This document shows positions 15,426 to 17,609 of a stretch of 17,609 nucleotides of DNA, in pieces. The notes below the pieces were generated by a model. It ran no database searches, was not told the DNA's origin, and was given only the letters and a program-made list of their open reading frames with translations. The position numbers were made by a program, and so were the translations under genes. The stretch lies in NCBI GenBank assembly GCA_934643535.1, contig CAKUCE010000027.1, positions 1 through 17,609 of the forward strand. Direction: 5' to 3'. Source of the DNA: an uncultured Clostridia bacterium (GTDB taxonomy: Bacteria; Bacillota; Clostridia; Christensenellales; Aristaeellaceae). The first letter of the stretch is position 1. Every line of letters starts with the position of its first letter.

Positions 15426-15434
15426 ATTATGCCA
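15426..15434 (-). promoter_or_regulatory. Candidate melA promoter (extended -10)
   Basis: On the minus strand the sequence reads TGGCATAAT, an extended -10 (TGn plus CATAAT). No good -35 is visible at 16-18 nt, which fits a promoter needing an activator such as the neighbouring AraC-type protein. Confidence 0.4.
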
Positions 15435-15454
15435 GCAAAACAGGAAAAAAGCTA

Positions 15455-15484
15455 TTGCAATTTGTGAGAAGGTTTTGGCATAAT
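15455..15484 (+). promoter_or_regulatory. Candidate promoter of the AraC-family regulator gene
   Basis: TTGCAA (15455-15460) is followed after 18 nt by CATAAT (15479-15484), preceded by TGG as an extended -10. It lies about 30 nt before the GTG start. Its TGGCATAAT is an exact mirror of the melA -10 region on the other strand. Confidence 0.45.
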
Positions 15485-15501
15485 GTTATAGATAAAATAA
15501 A

Positions 15502-15513
15502 AGGAGATCTCCT
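15502..15513 (+). promoter_or_regulatory. Ribosome site embedded in a 12-bp palindrome
   Basis: AGGAGATCTCCT is a perfect palindrome that contains the ribosome site (AAGGAGAT) of the AraC-family gene. Its presence 2 nt before the GTG start decides that start. The symmetry could allow an operator or a ribosome-site hairpin, but the spacer in the hairpin would be only 4 nt, so this is tentative. Confidence 0.4.
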
Positions 15514-15515
15514 CT

Positions 15516-16295
15516 GTGGCCAAGTCCTTTTTGCTTTCCGATCAGCATTTTCGGGACATCAACCCCGTAGACTGCGGCTGGGAGCGTTGCGATCCTTCCC
15601 ATTCCTTCGGCCCGACGGCGCGAATGTTCTGGCTTTTGCACTATGTCGTCAGCGGCAGCGGCGTTTTTGAAACGGGCGGCGTACGGCATCCGGTCCGTGC
15701 CGGACAGATGTTCGTCATCCATCCCTTGGAAACCACCTTTTATCAGGCGGACGAGCACGACCCCTGGGAATACATCTGGATCGGCTTCCATACTGAGCTG
15801 ACCCTCCCCGCTCCACTGCGGGAACAGGCTGTGGTGCAGCACAGCGGCCTCGGTTCGCTGTTTTCCTCTGCTCTCCGTCTGGAGAACATGACGCAGGGCC
15901 GGGAAATGTACCTTTGCGGGCTGATCTATCAGCTGCTTTCCCTGCTCAGTGAGCATCGTCCCTCGGAAAGCGATTATGTGGAACAGGCCCAAACCTATCT
16001 GGCCAGCAACTACATGCGGAATGTTTCCATCGCCAGTCTGGCCGCGCAGCTTGGCCTGAACCGTTCCTATTTCAGCACGCTCTTCCGCCAGCAAACAGGT
16101 CTTTCTCCCCAGCAGTATCTCCTTCGCTGCCGCATGGAACACGCCCGGGAGCTGCTGTGCAGCCACGGCTTCACCCCCGGCGAGGCCGCGCTAGCCGTAG
16201 GCTATCCCGATATTTTTGCCTTTTCGCGGATGTTCAAACGGTATTATGGCTTTTCCCCCAGCGAGGCCGTTCATCAAAAACAGACGCACGAATGA
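15516..16295 (+). CDS. AraC-family transcriptional regulator (MsmR/RafR-like)
   Basis: This is a 259-residue regulator. The N-terminal cupin-like sensor domain (about 35-95) has HYVVSGSGVFETGG, VRAGQMFVIHP and DPWEYIWIGFH, the pattern of AraC regulators of raffinose, melibiose and related sugars. The C-terminal DNA-binding domain (about 155-255) has two helix-turn-helix units: SIASLAAQLGLNRSYFSTLFRQQTG and PGEAALAVGYPDIFAFSRMFKRYYGFSP. It starts at GTG 15516 behind AAGGAGAT. Divergent from the GH4 alpha-galactosidase gene, it most likely activates that gene when an alpha-galactoside is present and may control itself. The sugar ligand is inferred from context. Confidence 0.9.
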   Translation: MAKSFLLSDQHFRDINPVDCGWERCDPSHSFGPTARMFWLLHYVVSGSGVFETGGVRHPVRAGQMFVIHPLETTFYQADEHDPWEYIWIGFHTELTLPAPLREQAVVQHSGLGSLFSSALRLENMTQGREMYLCGLIYQLLSLLSEHRPSESDYVEQAQTYLASNYMRNVSIASLAAQLGLNRSYFSTLFRQQTGLSPQQYLLRCRMEHARELLCSHGFTPGEAALAVGYPDIFAFSRMFKRYYGFSPSEAVHQKQTHE

Positions 16296-16315
16296 TCCGT
16301 GCGTCTGCATCGTTT
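16281..16315. terminator. Bidirectional intrinsic terminator between convergent genes
   Basis: CAGACGCACG (16281-16290) and CGTGCGTCTG (16298-16307) form a perfect 10-bp stem with a 7-nt loop. The plus strand continues into catcgtttta, and the minus strand runs into TTTTTG at 16280-16275. The regulator's TGA stop (16293-16295) lies in the loop. It should end both the AraC gene and the radical SAM gene. Confidence 0.75.
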
Positions 16316-17208
16316 TATTCTTCCGGGAATAATTTCACGCTCTCCTCATCCATAAAAGCGGGAGTGTAGGCGCTGTCCGCCGCTTCTTTTTCCTGCAGAT
16401 AGCCGTCCAGCCCCAGTTCCATCATGTGATCCAGCACCTGCCGGTATTCCCGGCCCGTCAGGCGGCGGTTCAGACCCGGCAGTTTGCTGTCGTTCATGGG
16501 GGTGTACTGACGCATCAGGCTGACCGGCGTTCCCTTGGGCAGCTCCGCCGCGATAGCGTCCAGAATGGCGATGCTTTCATGGGTGCGCAGGGGCAGGATT
16601 AGGTGCCGCACCAGCGTGCCGGACAGCATCATCCCGTTTTCATCGTACCGGGGCAGGCCCGTCTGGGCGCACATGGCCTTCACCGCCGCCATCGCCACCT
16701 CGAAATAATCCGGCGCGGCAGCCAGCGTAGCGGCGCTTTTTTCGGAATAATACTTCAAATCGGGCAGGAAGATATTCACCAGCCCCCGGGCCTGTTCCAC
16801 TGTCTCCAGCGTTTCATAGCCGCTGGAATTCCACACCACCGGAATGCCCGGCTTCCGAATGGACAGCGCCTCGAAGATCGCCGGAGCAAAATGGCTGGGC
16901 GTGACCAGATTCAGGTTATGCACCCCAGTTTCTTCCAGCCGGCGGAACAGTTCCGCCAACTGATGCGGCGTCATGGCCCGGCCAAGCTCGTGATGGCTGA
17001 TAGGCTCGTTTTGGCAGAACACACAGCCCAGCGAGCATCCGCTGAAAAACACCGTGCCGCTGCCTTTAGCGCCGCTCAGGCAGGGTTCCTCCCAATAATG
17101 GGCCGCGGCACGGGACACAACCGGCAGCGTGCCCATATGGCAGAATCCCTTTCCCTCATGCTCCGCGCGGTCCGCGTTACAGCGGCGGGGACAGACATTA
17201 CATTTCAT
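16315..17208 (-). CDS. Radical SAM protein, PflA/PflX-like (putative pyruvate formate-lyase activating enzyme family)
   Basis: This is a 297-residue radical SAM enzyme. The core motif is C58-x3-C62-x2-C65 in FFSGCSLGCVFCQN. An N-terminal Cys set (C3, C6, C10 and C23 in MKCNVCPRRC and GKGFCHMG) suggests an auxiliary iron-sulfur site, as in the PflX (COG1313) group. VTPSHFAP, WNSSGYE and FLPDLKYY are typical of that group. Members are annotated by similarity as glycyl-radical activating enzymes, but the substrate of this subgroup is not established and no glycyl-radical enzyme is in the window. The ATG at 17208 follows AAAGGAT. The gene is monocistronic by appearance, convergent with the AraC gene and divergent from the FakA-domain gene. 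Confidence 0.88.
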   Translation of the reverse strand: MKCNVCPRRCNADRAEHEGKGFCHMGTLPVVSRAAAHYWEEPCLSGAKGSGTVFFSGCSLGCVFCQNEPISHHELGRAMTPHQLAELFRRLEETGVHNLNLVTPSHFAPAIFEALSIRKPGIPVVWNSSGYETLETVEQARGLVNIFLPDLKYYSEKSAATLAAAPDYFEVAMAAVKAMCAQTGLPRYDENGMMLSGTLVRHLILPLRTHESIAILDAIAAELPKGTPVSLMRQYTPMNDSKLPGLNRRLTGREYRQVLDHMMELGLDGYLQEKEAADSAYTPAFMDEESVKLFPEE

Positions 17209-17247
17209 CCTTTCAAACCTCCCTGACCAGCGGTCCTGCGGCCGCCC

Positions 17248-17276
17248 TTGCCATCCGGCTCAAAATTGGGTATAAT
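17248..17276 (+). promoter_or_regulatory. Near-consensus sigma-A promoter for the FakA-domain gene
   Basis: TTGCCA (17248-17253) is followed after exactly 17 nt by TATAAT (17271-17276), 4 of 6 and 6 of 6 to consensus. It lies about 45 nt before the ATG at 17322, indicating strong constitutive transcription of the small gene. Confidence 0.7.
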
Positions 17277-17321
17277 CGGAATGACGAACCCGTCAAACCT
17301 TAGGAAACGGAGGAACGAACC

Positions 17322-17573
17322 ATGCTGGAATTCAAGTTTGACACCCAGCTTCTCATCGAGGGTCAGAACCTCTCGGAGGACGCCATCAACGAATACATCA
17401 CCAACAATCTCAAGGGCGACTGCCTGCTGGCCGTGGGCGACGAAGATCTTATCAAGATCCATTTCCACACCAACGAGCCCTGGCAGCTTCTGGAATATGC
17501 CGCCTCTCTTGGCGAGATCTACGACATCGTCGTAGAAAACATGGAGCGCCAGGAAAACGGCCTGCAGGGCTAG
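17322..17573 (+). CDS. Free-standing FakA (YloV/DAK2) middle-domain-like small protein
   Basis: This is an 83-residue protein that starts at ATG behind GGAGG. From memory of the family, the sequence MLEFKFDTQLLIEGQNLSE, GDCLLAVGDEDLIKIHFHTNEPW and LGEIYDIVVENMERQ aligns with the centre of FakA/YloV, the fatty acid kinase that phosphorylates acyl chains presented by FakB/DegV proteins. The aligned FakA stretch is about residues 235-310, in the middle domain. The His-x-His pair (H47, H49) is kept, while the family's Cys in the YCTEF stretch is Asp (D7). The kinase DAK2 domain and the FakB-binding C-terminal domain are both absent. There is no signal peptide or membrane helix. Function is unknown, but a partner or modulator of a full FakA elsewhere is possible. 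Confidence 0.75.
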   Translation: MLEFKFDTQLLIEGQNLSEDAINEYITNNLKGDCLLAVGDEDLIKIHFHTNEPWQLLEYAASLGEIYDIVVENMERQENGLQG

Positions 17574-17590
17574 CAGGGGCAGTGCCCCTG
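17574..17590 (+). repeat. Hairpin related to the 13935-13953 hairpin
   Basis: CAGGGG and CCCCTG form a stem around a CAGTG loop immediately after the small gene's TAG stop, followed by CACCCC. The hairpin at 13935-13953 has the same CAGTG loop with a CAGGAGG/CCTCCTG stem followed by CACCTCC, so the stems differ in a compensated way. There is no T-run, so terminator action is doubtful. The element runs on toward the window edge. Confidence 0.55.
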
Positions 17591-17609
17591 CACCCCGGAC
17601 TGCGCGCCC

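Noticed and set aside
14050..15483. A 477-codon plus-strand frame opposite the GH4 gene
   Set aside because: It is a long antisense frame typical of GC-rich codon bias, rich in His, Ala and Gly, with no domain. The minus-strand frame has all the GH4 motifs.

Overview
The window looks like chromosomal DNA of a Gram-positive gut-type Clostridia (Bacillota). The grounds are the CpsB/CpsC/CpsD tyrosine phosphoregulatory set, an LCP-family cell-wall ligase, strong GGAGG ribosome sites, a CcpA/LacI-type operator, a GH4 alpha-galactosidase with an MsmR/RafR-like AraC regulator, a FakA-type domain, and GC-rich hairpin-laden intergenic repeats. An Oscillospirales-like host is a guess only.

Region 1 (1-13413, all minus strand, read right to left) is a capsule or exopolysaccharide operon of twelve tightly spaced genes that runs off the left edge. 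From the promoter end they are: chain-length/kinase-activator membrane protein (cpsC), tyrosine kinase (cpsD), PHP-type tyrosine phosphatase (cpsB), LCP protein, polyprenyl-phosphate sugar-1-phosphate transferase, three CDP-deoxysugar genes (rfbF, rfbG, rfbH), a ThDP-dependent acetolactate-synthase-like enzyme, an SDR reductase/epimerase, a GT8 glycosyltransferase and a partial GT4 glycosyltransferase. Combining CDP-glucose synthesis, 4,6-dehydration and the C3 dehydrase RfbH with a ThDP enzyme and an SDR closely parallels the yersiniose (4-C-branched 3,6-dideoxyhexose) route, so the best inference is a polysaccharide containing a branched-chain dideoxysugar. No RfbH reductase (DdhD/E3), flippase or polymerase is in view; they may lie off the left edge. 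The SDR, GT8 and GT4 genes look lower in GC than the rest.

Region 2 (13414-14022) has no convincing gene. It holds the capsule promoter, a perfect 14-bp cre/LacI-type palindrome overlapping its start point, a leader stem-loop, and a structured GC-rich element bracketed by two identical 27-bp hairpins, the left one a good intrinsic terminator.

Region 3 (14023-16295) is a divergent sugar-use pair: a MelA-like GH4 alpha-galactosidase (minus) and an AraC-family regulator (plus), with mirror-image -10 regions and a candidate operator between them. A bidirectional terminator overlaps the regulator's stop codon.

Region 4 (16315-17609) holds a PflA-like radical SAM protein (minus) and, under a near-consensus promoter, an 83-residue free-standing version of the FakA (YloV) middle domain (plus), followed by a hairpin of the same family as one in the region 2 element.
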